NCBI GenBank assembly: GCA_025358555.1
Contig: JANYJD010000286.1
Location: forward strand, 1 to 32,193
From: Rhodoferax sp.
GTDB taxonomy: Bacteria; Pseudomonadota; Gammaproteobacteria; Burkholderiales; Burkholderiaceae_C
Length of the DNA: 32,193 nucleotides
Direction of reading: 5' to 3'
This document shows, piece after piece, positions 15,708-24,942 of the stretch. The notes beneath the pieces were generated by a model. That model worked only from the letters and a program-made list of their open reading frames with translations, had not been told where the DNA came from and did no database searches. The position numbers and the translations under genes are program-made. How positions within the stretch are numbered: position 1 is the first letter of the stretch; every line of letters begins with the position of its first letter.

Positions 15708-15805
15708 TAAGCCGAACTGAAAATTCAGGTCGGCCCAATCAAGGCAAGCCCCGAGTTACGGCGCAGATATTTTGTACCACCCTATTTTTTTTTGGAGATA
15801 TTGAT

Positions 15806-16348
15806 ATGTTGACCGTTGATCAAGTTATGGCCTCCCACAAAGCCAACATGGAAACCCTGTTGGGCCTGACCAGCAAGGCCTTTGAAGGCGTCGAGAAAAT
15901 TGTTGAATTGAACATGACGGCTTCCAAAGCCGCCATGGCTGAAGCCGGTGACCACGCCAAAGCCATTTTGAGCGTGAAAGACGCCCAAGAGCTGCTGGCC
16001 TTGCAATCGAGCATGTTCCAGCCCCTGGCCGAAAAGACCGCTGCCTACAGCCGTCACCTGTATGAAATCGCGTCCAGCTCCACGGCAGAGTTCACCAAGA
16101 CTGTTGAAGGCCAGGCCGCTGACATGCAGAAGAAAATCACGGGTCTGGTTGACGCCGCCGCCAAAAATGCACCGGCTGGGTCCGAGACCGCTGTTGCGAT
16201 GTTCAAAAGCGCCGTGTCCGCTGCCAACAACGCGCTTGAGTCCGTGCAAAAAGCTGTGAAGCAGGCCACCGATGTGGCTGAAACGAATTTCAACAATGCA
16301 GCGTCAACCGCAATGAACGCCACCAAGGCCGTAGCGAAAAAGCGTTAA
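15806..16348 (+). CDS. phaP: Phasin (PHA granule-associated protein)
   Basis: A 180-residue phasin from the ATG at 15806, which has GGAG eight bases upstream; earlier in-frame codons are upstream of the promoter. Phasins coat polyhydroxyalkanoate granules and limit their size. The sequence fits the family: mostly amphipathic helix, no Cys, with [43 protein letters not shown] and [22 protein letters not shown], then an Ala/Lys-rich C-terminus ([12 protein letters not shown]). It is monocistronic, with a palindrome-flanked promoter before it and a structured RNA with a strong terminator after it. Confidence 0.95.
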   Translation: MLTVDQVMASHKANMETLLGLTSKAFEGVEKIVELNMTASKAAMAEAGDHAKAILSVKDAQELLALQSSMFQPLAEKTAAYSRHLYEIASSSTAEFTKTVEGQAADMQKKITGLVDAAAKNAPAGSETAVAMFKSAVSAANNALESVQKAVKQATDVAETNFNNAASTAMNATKAVAKKR

Positions 16349-16358
16349 TTAGTCACGC

Positions 16359-16564
16359 AAAAGTGAAGTATTGAGAAAATTGCTGGCGGTTTGGAGTCGA
16401 AACTCTAAACCGCGAGGGAAAACCCTGACATACTTCACTTTAATCGGTTTCAAGGAACTTATTCACCCGAACAAGTTTCTACTAGTTGTCTCCTCGGGTC
16501 CTTTCGAAACCTCACGGTTCAGGGATCCCTTAAGGGCTAGTCGCAAGACTGGCCCTTTTTTTTG
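16359..16564 (+). ncRNA. Candidate structured RNA downstream of the phasin gene
   Basis: After the phasin stop the RNA can fold into several stable parts. AAAGTGAAGTA (16360-16370) pairs with TACTTCACTTT (16431-16441) and encloses a 12-bp hairpin at 16386-16413 (GCGGTTTGGAGT, loop CGAA, ACTCTAAACCGC, one G-U) and a small hairpin AGGG-AAAA-CCCT (16415-16426), a multibranch fold. Next, GGTTTC/AAGGA (16446-16456) pairs with TCCTT/GAAACC (16499-16511), enclosing ACCCGA with TCGGGT. A palindrome AGGGATCCCT and an intrinsic terminator follow. It may be a small RNA processed from, or independent of, the phasin mRNA. I recognise no known family and see no promoter of its own. Confidence 0.5.
16533..16564 (+). 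terminator. Rho-independent terminator
   Basis: AGGGCTAGTC and GACTGGCCCT form a 10-bp stem (one G-U pair) with a GCAA tetraloop, followed by eight T or more. It ends the phasin transcript and the structured RNA. Confidence 0.9.
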
Positions 16565-16705
16565 GGCGCATTTATAAATCCATTTGCAGGGCGAATTGCT
16601 GCGTTGCGCGGTGCTCGCAATCCTCACGTACCCGAAGTACGTTCCGGTTGCTGTGCTCCGGGCGCCTTGCACTTCATCCCTGCAAATGGATTTCTAAACG
16701 CGCCC
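16564..16705. repeat. Long inverted-repeat element 1
   Basis: Outer arms of 28 bases, 16564-16591 and 16678-16705, match at 26 of 28 positions as an inverted repeat (GGGCGC...CCATTTGCAGGG). The 86 bases between them also fold back, with a central hairpin CGTAC-CCGAA-GTACG. The inner sequence AATTGCTGCGTTGC and GGCGCCTTGC recur in similar order in the element at 23561-23686, read on the other strand. I take it as one copy of a dispersed non-coding element. It sits between the convergent phasin and Bug-receptor genes and begins in the terminator's T-run. Confidence 0.75.
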
Positions 16706-16736
16706 GGGCCTCGCGTGCTGCGCCAATTCAGAAAAT

Positions 16737-17759
16737 TCATTCCGCCTTGATGCTGTTGGTCTTGATGACTTCGCCCCAGCGCGGGTAGTCTTTGCGCACG
16801 ATGGCGCTTAAGGCTTCGGGCGATGACGAATCGGCATCCAGACCGACACGGCCGAGCAGGTCACGCACCTCGGGCAGTTTGAGGATGCTGGCAATCTCGG
16901 CGTTAAGCCGCGCCACCACGGGTGCAGGTGTTTTGCCAGGGGCAAAAAACGCGTACCACATGTCGGCCTCCACGCCTTTTTGGCCCAGTTCCTGCAAGGT
17001 TGCGACGGTGGGTGCCAGCGGATGGCGCTTCGCGCTGCCCACTGCCAGCGCGTTGAGTTTGCCCGCTGCCACAAACGCCTGCGCAATGTGCACCGGCAGG
17101 AAACCCGTCATGATTTCGCCCGACAGCAGGTCCTGCGTGTACCCTGCCGTGCCCCGGTAAGGCACGTGCAGCATAAACAGCCCTGCGTGCGATTTAAACA
17201 GCTCCATCGCCATGTGGTGCGGCGTACCGACGCCCGGTGAGCCATAGGTGATGCTGCCCGGCCTGGCGCGTGCCTGAGCCAACAAATCGGGCAGCGTCTT
17301 GAAGCTGGTCTTCGGGTTGGCCACCAGCATCAAGGTGCCGTAGGCGGCCATGGAGATGGGCGAGAAATCCCGCACCGGGTCAAACGGCACGTTTTTGTAC
17401 AACTGTGTGGCGATCAGCATCGTGTTGGCCCCCACCAGCAGGGTGTGTCCATCCGGGTTGGATTTAGCCACCTGGTCAGACCCGATATTGCCACTGGCGC
17501 CGGCCACGTTTTGCACCACCACCGGCTGGCCCAAACGCTCGCTCAGGCGCGGCGCCACGGCACGGGCAATGGTGTCCATGCCGGTGCCCGCTGTGAACGG
17601 CACAACCAGGCGGACAGCTTGCGTAGGGTAGCCTGACGTGGCATTGGTTTGCGCTGCGGACGGCAGGCCGCACAGCAAAAACAGGCCAAAACATCCTAAA
17701 AAACCATAAAAAGTGCCTCTAGCCCTTGTCCACAGTGCATGAGTAGCTATATTTTTCAT
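16737..17759 (-). CDS. Bug-family tripartite tricarboxylate transporter receptor
   Basis: A periplasmic solute-binding protein of the Bug/TctC family, about 340 residues, which captures carboxylates for a TctAB transporter or acts as a sensor; betaproteobacteria carry many such orphans. Start chosen at the ATG at 17759, giving a signal peptide with core FLGCFGLFLLCGLPSAAQ. Then come the family marks: YPTQAVRLVVPFTAGTGMDTIAR, VQNVAGASGNIGSDQVAKSNPDGHTLL, and ITYGSPGVGTPHHMAMELF. No tctA or tctB is nearby. The first 15 or so codons coincide with a copy of a dispersed repeat, so the n-region of the signal peptide was supplied by that repeat. Confidence 0.9.
   Translation of the reverse strand: MKNIATHALWTRARGTFYGFLGCFGLFLLCGLPSAAQTNATSGYPTQAVRLVVPFTAGTGMDTIARAVAPRLSERLGQPVVVQNVAGASGNIGSDQVAKSNPDGHTLLVGANTMLIATQLYKNVPFDPVRDFSPISMAAYGTLMLVANPKTSFKTLPDLLAQARARPGSITYGSPGVGTPHHMAMELFKSHAGLFMLHVPYRGTAGYTQDLLSGEIMTGFLPVHIAQAFVAAGKLNALAVGSAKRHPLAPTVATLQELGQKGVEADMWYAFFAPGKTPAPVVARLNAEIASILKLPEVRDLLGRVGLDADSSSPEALSAIVRKDYPRWGEVIKTNSIKAE
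17715..17751 (-). repeat. Dispersed repeat copy at the Bug-receptor start
   Basis: A 37-base stretch that, read on the minus strand, ends in GGGCTAGAGGC. It matches the copy at 27596-27632 at 30 of 37 positions without gaps and resembles 30500-30536. It encodes the N-terminal residues just after the receptor's start codon. I associate this sequence with dispersed repeats in Comamonadaceae genomes (from memory). Confidence 0.75.
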
Positions 17760-17831
17760 AGTGTTCTGAAAACATCTCTCAAAAAGGGAATGCCAAACCG
17801 GTTTCAATGCGCTTCAATGCCCGGACCGGGT

Positions 17832-18851
17832 TCAGGGCGAGCGCGCCAACTCTGCCATTTTGACCCTTAACTGCGGCAGCAGTTGCAGCATCGCCTGGCG
17901 GCCCGCCTCAATGGCGCGCCGGCGGGTGGCGAAGTCGGCACTGGACAGGCCGGTGAAGGTGGGGCGCACCACCAAGTCGGCCCCTTGCAACTCAAAACTA
18001 TTGATGCTCTTGCCCATGATGGCAAATGTTTGCAGCAGGATCTGCAACGTGTCATTGGCCGGATTGCTTTCCGGCGCGCTGGAAATGTCCACCGCAATCA
18101 CCAGTTCGGCCCCCATCTGGCGGGCAAAGCGCACCGGCACCGGGGCTACCAGCCCGCCATCCACATACTCGTGCCCGGCGATTTTGACTGGCTGGAACAC
18201 GGCCGGCACGGCGCTGGACGCCCGCACCGCCGTGCCCGTGTCGCCCCGCTGAAACAGCACGGCCTGCCCGCTGTTCAGGTCGGTTGCGACAATGCCCAGC
18301 GGCATGGGAAAACTCTCGATCAGTTTGCCATCCACCACCTTGTTGACATAGCGGGCCAGCGCCTCGCCGCGAAACATGCCCCGGTTGAAAATCGGCAGCG
18401 TCCAGTCGGCAATGGCGGCTTCTTCCATCGTCTCAGCCACCTGCTGGAGCTGGGCACCCGTTTTGCCGCTGGCGTAGATGGCTGCGACCAGGCTGCCCGC
18501 CGACGTGCCGGCCACCAGGCTGGGGCGCAGGCCCGCCTCTTCCAGCACCTGGATCACACCCACGTGTGCAAAGCCGCGCGCCGCGCCGCCGCCCAGGGCC
18601 AGGCCGATTTTTGGCGGGCGCTTGGGAGGCTGGGGCTGGGTCGTTGCGAGCGGTGGTTCCGGCACCGGCGGCTTGTCTACGGGCCGGGTCACGCAGCCCG
18701 CGAGCGCGAGCAAAAATACGACGGCGGCGGCGGTTGTGAATGCGGTTGTGATGGAAAGTCCGAATGCCCCCACCGTCGACCGGGCGGATGCAGTTCCCCT
18801 CGGAAAGCGTCTAAAATATGGATTGCGAATGATTCGCGTTTGTTTTATCAT
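17832..18851 (-). CDS. Patatin-like phospholipase, predicted lipoprotein
   Basis: A patatin-fold lipid acyl hydrolase of up to 339 residues. The lipobox LALAGC puts the acylated Cys at residue 53, so the mature domain would be membrane-anchored. A Pro-rich linker follows (KPPVPEPP...PPKRPP), then the catalytic parts: oxyanion loop GGGAARG at 87-93, GTSAG with nucleophile S117, and the dyad Asp D231 in YVDGG. The start at 18851 lies inside the divergent iron-gene promoter and gives a very long n-region; a GTG near 18778 would give a more usual signal peptide of about 26 residues. It may be an outer-membrane or periplasmic lipase of the RssA/NTE type. Confidence 0.87.
   Translation of the reverse strand: MIKQTRIIRNPYFRRFPRGTASARSTVGAFGLSITTAFTTAAAVVFLLALAGCVTRPVDKPPVPEPPLATTQPQPPKRPPKIGLALGGGAARGFAHVGVIQVLEEAGLRPSLVAGTSAGSLVAAIYASGKTGAQLQQVAETMEEAAIADWTLPIFNRGMFRGEALARYVNKVVDGKLIESFPMPLGIVATDLNSGQAVLFQRGDTGTAVRASSAVPAVFQPVKIAGHEYVDGGLVAPVPVRFARQMGAELVIAVDISSAPESNPANDTLQILLQTFAIMGKSINSFELQGADLVVRPTFTGLSSADFATRRRAIEAGRQAMLQLLPQLRVKMAELARSP
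18823..18851 (+). promoter_or_regulatory. Fur-box-like promoter of the iron-binding protein gene
   Basis: TTGCGA (18823-18828), 17 bases, TATCAT (18846-18851) forms a sigma-70-type promoter. It overlaps TTGCGAATGATTCGCGTTT, which contains the near-palindrome GCGAATGATTCGC and resembles betaproteobacterial Fur boxes. The downstream gene encodes a ferric iron binding protein, which fits iron repression. The divergent patatin gene's farthest start lies in the same bases. Confidence 0.65.
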
Positions 18852-18862
18852 TGAATAATTGT

Positions 18863-18901
18863 CGTCTCATCGTCTCATCGTCTCATCGTCTCATCGTCTC
18901 A
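18863..18901 (+). repeat. 8-bp tandem repeat in the iron gene leader
   Basis: CGTCTCAT is repeated four times and nearly a fifth time (the last ends in CAG) between the promoter and the start codon at 18970. It lies in the predicted untranslated leader, so changes in copy number would alter leader length, not reading frame. Confidence 0.9.
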
Positions 18902-18969
18902 GCGACCCAGTTTTCCCGTCCTGCTTACAGCCATCCTGCCGTCGGCCACCGCCAAACAAAACCTACTTT

Positions 18970-20025
18970 ATGAAACAAACCCGAGTCGCCATCGCTACCG
19001 CCCTTTTTCTTGGCTGCGCAGCCGCAACCGTTGGAGCCCAGGCCCAGGAGCAGGTGGTCAACCTCTACTCGGCACGCCATTATTCGACCGATGAGGCGCT
19101 GTACACCAATTTCACCAGAGCCACCGGCATCAAGATCAACCGGGTGGATGCCGACGACGCGGGCATTCTGGCGCGCCTGAAGGCCGAAGGCACGGCATCG
19201 CCCGCCGACGTGATTTTGCTGGTCGACGCCGCCCGCCTGTACAAGGGTGAAGTCGAAGGCCTGTTCCAGCCCATCAAGTCCAAACTTCTGGAAGACGCGA
19301 TTCCAGCCCAGCTGCGAGCCAAGCCATCCACTGACGGTAGCACACCATGGTTTGGCTTTTCCACCCGCGCGCGCGTTGTGGTGTATGACAAGCTCAAGGT
19401 CAACAAGGCCGACGTTGACACCTACGAAGAGCTGGGCGACCCCAAGAATAAGGGCAAGCTGTGCATCCGCTCCGGCTCGCATCCGTACAACCTGAGCCTG
19501 TTTGGCGCCGTGACCGAGCACCTGGGCGAAGCCAAAGCCGAGGCCTGGCTCAAGGGCATGGTGGCAAACATGGCGCGTGACCCCAAGGGCGGCGACAGCG
19601 ACCAGATCAAGGGCGTGGCGTCGGGCGAATGCGGCATTGCCGTGACCAACACCTACTACCTGGCGCGCATCATGCGGTCCAGCGCGCCCGAAGACAAAGT
19701 GATTGCCGAACGCGTGGGCGTGGTATTTCCCAACCAGGAGTCCTGGGGCACGCACGTGAATATTGCAGGCGGTGCCGTCGCCAAAAATGCGAAAAACCAG
19801 GCCAACGCGGTGAAGTTTCTGGAGTACCTGGCCAGCCCGGAGGCGCAAAATTATTTTGCCAATGGCAACAACGAGTGGCCCGTGGCTGCGGGCGTTGTGG
19901 TGACCAACCCGGCGCTCAAGGCCATGACGGGTGGCAGCTTCAGGAGCGAGACCATTCCTATCAGCGTGGTCGGCATGAACCAGGTCAAGGTGCAGCAGAT
20001 GCTGGACCGGGTGGGGTTCAAATAA
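18970..20025 (+). CDS. Ferric iron ABC transporter substrate-binding protein
   Basis: A periplasmic Fe(III)-binding protein of the FbpA/FutA type, 351 residues from the ATG at 18970. The signal peptide is clear (ALFLGCAAATVGAQAQ). After it comes the family opening VVNLYSARHYSTDEALYTNF. The likely iron ligands include Y139 (VVVYDKL) and the Tyr pair Y229/Y230 in AVTNTYYLAR; GSHPYNLSLFGA and WGTHVNIAGGAV are typical. The earlier in-frame ATG at 18859 falls in the leader and is not used. The permease and ATPase genes are not adjacent. A Fur-like box upstream supports iron regulation. Confidence 0.92.
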   Translation: MKQTRVAIATALFLGCAAATVGAQAQEQVVNLYSARHYSTDEALYTNFTRATGIKINRVDADDAGILARLKAEGTASPADVILLVDAARLYKGEVEGLFQPIKSKLLEDAIPAQLRAKPSTDGSTPWFGFSTRARVVVYDKLKVNKADVDTYEELGDPKNKGKLCIRSGSHPYNLSLFGAVTEHLGEAKAEAWLKGMVANMARDPKGGDSDQIKGVASGECGIAVTNTYYLARIMRSSAPEDKVIAERVGVVFPNQESWGTHVNIAGGAVAKNAKNQANAVKFLEYLASPEAQNYFANGNNEWPVAAGVVVTNPALKAMTGGSFRSETIPISVVGMNQVKVQQMLDRVGFK

Positions 20026-20113
20026 TTCAGCGCAGCGCGGCTCCAGCGCTGCTTGCGGTATTCTTGCAATTCTTATGGCGACTCAATGGGCGCGTCCCTT
20101 CAACGGACTAATC

Positions 20114-20599
20114 ATGAATATTCTGGGTGTATTGGTTGCCGGGGTGCTGGTGATCGGCATTGGCCTGGTCATTGCAGGGCAGCTGGGCCTGCTTGCGGGC
20201 CAGGTCCCCAGCGGGCTCGGCGTGACTGAGGGGCGGCTCAAAGGCCTCTCTAAAACTCCCAACTGCGTCAGCAGCCAGGCAGGGCTGTACCGGGACCATC
20301 CGCAAAAGGAATACGCATCGATTGCGCCGCTGAAGTTTGCAGGCGATGGTGAACACGCGATGGACAAACTGGCAGCGGCGCTTTCAAAAACAGAGCGCAC
20401 CGTGTTGGTGAAACGCGAACCCGGCTACATCTACGCGCAAAGCTCCACCGCCCTGCTGAAATTCACCGATGACCTGGAGTTCTGGCTGGACAAGCCCAAT
20501 GGGGTGATCCAGGTGCGATCATCCAGCCGCCTTGGTCAAAAAGATTTCGGGGTCAACCGGGCGCGGGTAGAAGCCCTCCGCGCCCAAGTTTCCCTTTAA
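20114..20599 (+). CDS. DUF1499 domain-containing protein
   Basis: A protein of 161 residues from the ATG at 20114, or 174 from the ATG at 20075; I prefer 20114, which has GGA upstream and puts the membrane segment (ILGVLVAGVLVIGIGLVIAG) at the N-terminus. The rest is the DUF1499 domain: LSKTPNCVSSQAG, FAGDGEHAMDKLAAAL, YIYAQSSTALLKFTDDLEFWLD, and IQVRSSSRLGQKDFGVNRARVEALR. Function is unknown; the domain is probably extracytoplasmic. Its stop overlaps the stop of the convergent clpA by four bases. Confidence 0.87.
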   Translation: MNILGVLVAGVLVIGIGLVIAGQLGLLAGQVPSGLGVTEGRLKGLSKTPNCVSSQAGLYRDHPQKEYASIAPLKFAGDGEHAMDKLAAALSKTERTVLVKREPGYIYAQSSTALLKFTDDLEFWLDKPNGVIQVRSSSRLGQKDFGVNRARVEALRAQVSL

Positions 20600-22935
20600 T
20601 CTGCCGTGGCTTCTTGAGCCTCTGGCTTGGCCTTGCCTTCTTTCTTGGGCAGCGGCTGGATGTCCAGCGCCACCTCGCCGGTCTCAACACCTTTTTCATC
20701 GGTGGTGATGTCCATGTCCACCGTCAGGCGGCCACCATCGGTCAGACGGCCAAACAGCAGTTCATCGGCCAGCGCACGGCGGATCGTGTCCTGAATCAGG
20801 CGCTGCATCGGGCGGGCACCCATCAGCGGATCAAAGCCCTTCTTGGCAAGGTGCTTGCGCAGCTTGTCGGTGAAAGTGACCTCAACCTTTTTGTCGGCCA
20901 ATTGGGTCTCAAGCTGCAGCAGAAACTTGTCCACCACACGCAGGATGACATTCTCATCGAGCGACTTGAAGCTGACCGTCGCATCCAGACGGTTGCGGAA
21001 CTCCGGCGTGAACAGGCGCTTGATGTCAGCCTGCTCGTCGCCCGCCTCACGCGGGTTGGTAAAGCCAATCGACGCCTTGTTCATGGTCTCGGCGCCCGCA
21101 TTGGTGGTCATGACAATGATCACGTTGCGGAAGTCGGCCTTGCGCCCATTGTTGTCGGTCAAGGTGCCGTGGTCCATCACCTGCAGCAGCACGTTGAAGA
21201 TCGCAGGGTGCGCTTTCTCGATCTCATCAAGCAGCAGCACGCAATGCGGCTTCTTGGTGATGGCCTCGGTCAGCAAACCACCTTGGTCAAACCCGACGTA
21301 GCCCGGAGGCGCGCCAATAAGGCGGCTCACCGCGTGCTGCTCCATGTACTCGCTCATGTCAAAGCGGATCAGGTCGATGCCCATTATGTAGGCCAGCTGC
21401 TTGGCGGCTTCCGTCTTGCCGACGCCCGTGGGGCCGCTGAACAGGAACGAGCCAATCGGCTTGTCCCCCTTGCCAAGGCCTGAGCGCGCCATTTTCACGG
21501 CCGATGCCAGCACGTCAAGGGCCTTGTCTTGGCCGAACACCACGTTTTTCAAATCGCGCTCCAAGGTGCGCAGTTTGCCGCGGTCATCATTGGACACATT
21601 GGCGGGGGGAATGCGGGCAATCTTGGCCACGATTTCTTCCACCTCGGTCTTGGTGATGATTTTCTTGCGCTTGCTGATGGGCAAAATGCGCTGCGCCGCA
21701 CCGGCTTCGTCAATCACGTCAATCGCCTTGTCGGGCAAATGCCGGTCATTGATGTACTTGGCGCTGAGTTCAGCCGCCGCCTGCAGAGCCGCCACCGCGT
21801 ACTTCACGTTGTGGTGTTCTTCAAAGCGTGATTTCAGGCCCTTCAGGATGTCAACGGTTTCCTGCACCGTCGGCTCGACCACGTCGATCTTCTGGAAACG
21901 GCGCGACAGGGCGGCGTCTTTCTCGAAGATGCCACGGTACTCAGTGAAGGTGGTCGCGCCAATGCATTTCAAGGCACCGGAACTCAAGCCCGGTTTCAGC
22001 AGATTGGACGCATCCAGCGTGCCGCCCGATGCCGCCCCGGCACCGATCAGCGTGTGGATTTCGTCGATGAACAAAATGCCATTGGGTTTGTCTTTGAGGG
22101 ATTTCAAAACGCCTTTGAGCCGCTGCTCAAAATCGCCCCGGTATTTGGTGCCTGCCAACAACGCACCCATATCCAGCGAGTAGACGACCGACTCGGCCAG
22201 AATCTCAGGCACTTCTTTCTGCGTGATGCGCCAGGCCAGGCCTTCGGCAATCGCGGTTTTGCCCACACCGGCCTCACCCACCAGCAGCGGGTTGTTTTTG
22301 CGGCGGCGGCACAGGATTTGAATCACGCGCTCGACCTCGTACTCGCGCCCGATCAGCGGGTCAATCTTGCCGTCTTTGGCAAGCTGGTTCAGGTTTTGGG
22401 TGTATTGCTCAAGGGGCGATTGCTTCTCATTTTTTTCGGCACCGCCCTCCTCGCTCTCAGACTGGCCTTCACCCGATTTGGCGGGCTCCGGCGGGTCGCT
22501 TTTCTTGATGCCGTGGGCAATGAAGTTGACCACGTCCAGACGTGTCACGCCCTGCTGGTGGAGGTAGTACACGGCGTGTGAATCCTTCTCACCAAAAATG
22601 GCGACCAGCACGTTGGCACCGGTGACTTCCTTCTTGCCGCTGCCGGTGGACTGCACATGCATGATGGCGCGCTGGATGACCCGCTGAAAGCCCAGTGTGG
22701 GCTGGGTGTCGACATCATCGCTGCCTGCCACCTGTGGTGTGTTGTCCTTGATGAAATTCGCGAGCGACTTTCGCAGGTCGTCGATGTTGGCCGAACAGGC
22801 GCGCAACACCTCAGCGGCGCTCGGGTTGTCCAGCAAGGCGAGCAGCAAATGCTCCACCGTGATGAACTCATGGCGCTGCTGGCGCGCTTCCACAAACGCC
22901 ATGTGCAAACTAACTTCCAATTCCTGGGCGATCAT
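20596..22935 (-). CDS. clpA: ATP-dependent Clp protease ATP-binding subunit ClpA
   Basis: ClpA, the AAA+ unfoldase that feeds substrates to ClpP. The 779 residues are laid out normally: N-domain to about 145, an acidic linker ([16 protein letters not shown]), first ATPase module with Walker A GEAGVGKT at 220-227 and DEIH at 291-294, second module with GPTGVGKT at 501-508 and DEIE at 570-573. The ClpP-docking IGF tripeptide is at 623-625. AAGGAAA precedes the ATG. clpS lies 119 bases upstream on the same strand, the usual arrangement. The C-terminus has a charged tail ([17 protein letters not shown]). Confidence 0.97.
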   Translation of the reverse strand: MIAQELEVSLHMAFVEARQQRHEFITVEHLLLALLDNPSAAEVLRACSANIDDLRKSLANFIKDNTPQVAGSDDVDTQPTLGFQRVIQRAIMHVQSTGSGKKEVTGANVLVAIFGEKDSHAVYYLHQQGVTRLDVVNFIAHGIKKSDPPEPAKSGEGQSESEEGGAEKNEKQSPLEQYTQNLNQLAKDGKIDPLIGREYEVERVIQILCRRRKNNPLLVGEAGVGKTAIAEGLAWRITQKEVPEILAESVVYSLDMGALLAGTKYRGDFEQRLKGVLKSLKDKPNGILFIDEIHTLIGAGAASGGTLDASNLLKPGLSSGALKCIGATTFTEYRGIFEKDAALSRRFQKIDVVEPTVQETVDILKGLKSRFEEHHNVKYAVAALQAAAELSAKYINDRHLPDKAIDVIDEAGAAQRILPISKRKKIITKTEVEEIVAKIARIPPANVSNDDRGKLRTLERDLKNVVFGQDKALDVLASAVKMARSGLGKGDKPIGSFLFSGPTGVGKTEAAKQLAYIMGIDLIRFDMSEYMEQHAVSRLIGAPPGYVGFDQGGLLTEAITKKPHCVLLLDEIEKAHPAIFNVLLQVMDHGTLTDNNGRKADFRNVIIVMTTNAGAETMNKASIGFTNPREAGDEQADIKRLFTPEFRNRLDATVSFKSLDENVILRVVDKFLLQLETQLADKKVEVTFTDKLRKHLAKKGFDPLMGARPMQRLIQDTIRRALADELLFGRLTDGGRLTVDMDITTDEKGVETGEVALDIQPLPKKEGKAKPEAQEATAD

Positions 22936-23054
22936 GTGATTTCCTTATGCCTTGCTTTGATGCTTGACGCTGTCACTTACGATTTAATTGACGTGATGGA
23001 TGAAGACTAACTGTATTCCGATTTCAAAGCCAGCAAAACGAGCCGGCCCATTCC

Positions 23055-23417
23055 CTACAACTCGACCGGCTCGCTCAAGCACTTCAATGGATGCCCCGCC
23101 TTGTTGGCAGCTTCCAATACTTGGTCGACCTTGGTGGCGGCCACATCTTTTGAATACACACCGCAGACGGCTTTGCCATCCAAGTGTATTTTCAGCATGA
23201 TCTGGGTCGCTGTTTCAAGATCTTTGTTGAAAAACTCCTGAATCACCACCACCACAAACTCCATAGGCGTGTAGTCGTCATTGAGCATGACCACCTGGTA
23301 CATCTGCGGCGGCTTGACCTTTTGGGTGCGCCGCTCCATCACCACCGCACCGCCGTCATCCGGGTCGGTAGGTCGCACCAGAGGTGTCGGAGGTTTTTCG
23401 GGAGTTTTTGTTGCCAT
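23055..23417 (-). CDS. clpS: ATP-dependent Clp protease adaptor ClpS
   Basis: ClpS binds the N-domain of ClpA and delivers N-degron substrates. The protein has 120 residues with a disordered N-terminal 36. The core is typical: [24 protein letters not shown], including the NDD.TPMEFV motif that forms the N-degron pocket, then [23 protein letters not shown] and the C-terminal HPLKCLSEP. It lies upstream of clpA in the same direction and may share its transcript. Confidence 0.96.
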   Translation of the reverse strand: MATKTPEKPPTPLVRPTDPDDGGAVVMERRTQKVKPPQMYQVVMLNDDYTPMEFVVVVIQEFFNKDLETATQIMLKIHLDGKAVCGVYSKDVAATKVDQVLEAANKAGHPLKCLSEPVEL

Positions 23418-23511
23418 GAATTGATTCTATCGAGCACGCCGGGTGGCTGCTGCCCCCAAGTGAATTGGTGACAGATTTTCTACATTCAAGCAACATTCAT
23501 CAAGCCACAAG

Positions 23512-23546
23512 AAAAAAACGCCGCAATGTAGATTTGCAGCGGTTTT
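23512..23546 (-). terminator. Probable icd terminator
   Basis: On the minus strand an imperfect GC-rich hairpin (AAAACCGCTGC with GCGGCGTTTT, small bulges) runs into seven T. It is downstream of icd and of inverted-repeat element 2. The stem is not perfect, so this is moderate evidence only. Confidence 0.5.
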
Positions 23547-23560
23547 GGAAGTTTGCCTCC

Positions 23561-23686
23561 GTCAACGCCCAGTGCGTTGCGAGACGGGTGCAAGGACAAG
23601 GCGCATCGCCGTAGACAGTGCCACAGGCACGGCAAGGCGTTGCAACGCAGTAATTGCGCCCGTATCACAGCGCAATGGGCGTTGAC
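23561..23686. repeat. Long inverted-repeat element 2
   Basis: The ends pair as an inverted repeat of about 31 bases with 26 matches (outermost GTCAACGCCCA and TGGGCGTTGAC perfect), around a central hairpin GTGCC-ACA-GGCAC. On the minus strand the inner part reads CAATTACTGCGTTGC and later GCGCCTTG, shared with element 1 at 16564-16705. It begins two bases past the icd stop codon. Confidence 0.72.
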
Positions 23687-23688
23687 GA

Positions 23689-24942
23689 CTACATGTGGTC
23701 AATCATGACCTGACCAAATCCCGAGCAACTCACCTGCGTCGCACCCTCCATCAGCCGCGCGAAGTCATACGTGACTTTCTTGCTCAAGATCGATTTTTCC
23801 ATCGAGCTGATGATCAAGTCAGCCGCCTTGGTCCAGCCCATGTGGCGCAGCATCATCTCGGCCGACAAAATTTCCGAGCCTGGGTTGACGTAGTCTTTGC
23901 CGGCGTATTTGGGGGCCGTGCCGTGGGTCGCTTCGAACATGGCAATCGTGTCGCTCAGATTCGCGCCCGGCGCAATGCCAATGCCGCCGACCTGCGCGGC
24001 CAGCGCGTCAGACACGTAATCGCCATTCAAGTTGAGTGTGGCGATCACGCTGTACTCAGCGGGGCGCAGCAAAATTTGCTGGAGGAAGGCGTCCGCAATC
24101 ACGTCCTTGACGATGATGTCCTTGCCGGTTTTGGGGTTCTTGAATTTCATCCACGGGCCGCCGTCTATCAGTTGGGCACCAAACTCTTTTGCCGCCAGCG
24201 CGTAGCCCCAATCCCGAAAGCCACCTTCGGTGAACTTCATGATGTTGCCTTTGTGCACGAGGGTCAGGCTGGGCTTGTCGTTGTCAATGGTGTATTGCAG
24301 GGCCTTGCGCACCAGGCGCTCGGTGCCTTCGATGGACACTGGCTTGATACCGATGCCCGAGGTGTTCGGGAAACGGATTTTCTTGACACCCATCTCGTCC
24401 TGCAAAAACTTGATGAGTTTTTTGGCTTTGTCGGACTCGGCTTCAAACTCGATGCCGGCGTAAATGTCCTCAGAGTTCTCGCGGAAGATCACCATGTTGG
24501 TTTTTTGCGGCTCTTTAACGGGTGACGGCACGCCAGTAAAATACTGGATGGGCCGCAGGCAGACGTACAGGTCAAGCTCCTGGCGCAGCGCTACATTAAG
24601 TGAGCGGATGCCGCCGCCCACGGGCGTTGTCAGCGGGCCCTTGATGGATACCACGTAGTCCTTGACGGCATGCAGGGTTTCTTCAGGCAGCCAGACATCG
24701 GGGCCATAGATATTGGTGGATTTCTCACCGGCGTAAACCTCCATCCAGTGGATTTTTTTGATGCCGCCGTAGGCCTTGGCCACGGCTGCGTCCACCACCT
24801 TCAACATCACAGGCGTGATGTCCAGCCCGGTGCCGTCGCCTTCAATGAACGGAATGATCGGATGATCAGGCACATTGATGGAATTGTCCGCATTAACGGT
24901 GATTTTCTGGCCTTCTGAGGGCACCTTGATATGCTGGTACAT
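23689..24942 (-). CDS. icd: Isocitrate dehydrogenase (NADP+)
   Basis: The TCA-cycle enzyme that oxidises isocitrate to 2-oxoglutarate with NADP+. I chose the ATG at 24942 (MYQHIKVP), which has GGAG ten bases upstream, giving 417 residues, close to the E. coli length. Motifs include [15 protein letters not shown], the substrate loop with the phosphorylatable Ser ([13 protein letters not shown]), [50 protein letters not shown], and [19 protein letters not shown]. Inverted-repeat element 2 follows immediately. The gene is divergent from a small exported protein gene. Confidence 0.97.
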   Translation of the reverse strand: MYQHIKVPSEGQKITVNADNSINVPDHPIIPFIEGDGTGLDITPVMLKVVDAAVAKAYGGIKKIHWMEVYAGEKSTNIYGPDVWLPEETLHAVKDYVVSIKGPLTTPVGGGIRSLNVALRQELDLYVCLRPIQYFTGVPSPVKEPQKTNMVIFRENSEDIYAGIEFEAESDKAKKLIKFLQDEMGVKKIRFPNTSGIGIKPVSIEGTERLVRKALQYTIDNDKPSLTLVHKGNIMKFTEGGFRDWGYALAAKEFGAQLIDGGPWMKFKNPKTGKDIIVKDVIADAFLQQILLRPAEYSVIATLNLNGDYVSDALAAQVGGIGIAPGANLSDTIAMFEATHGTAPKYAGKDYVNPGSEILSAEMMLRHMGWTKAADLIISSMEKSILSKKVTYDFARLMEGATQVSCSGFGQVMIDHM

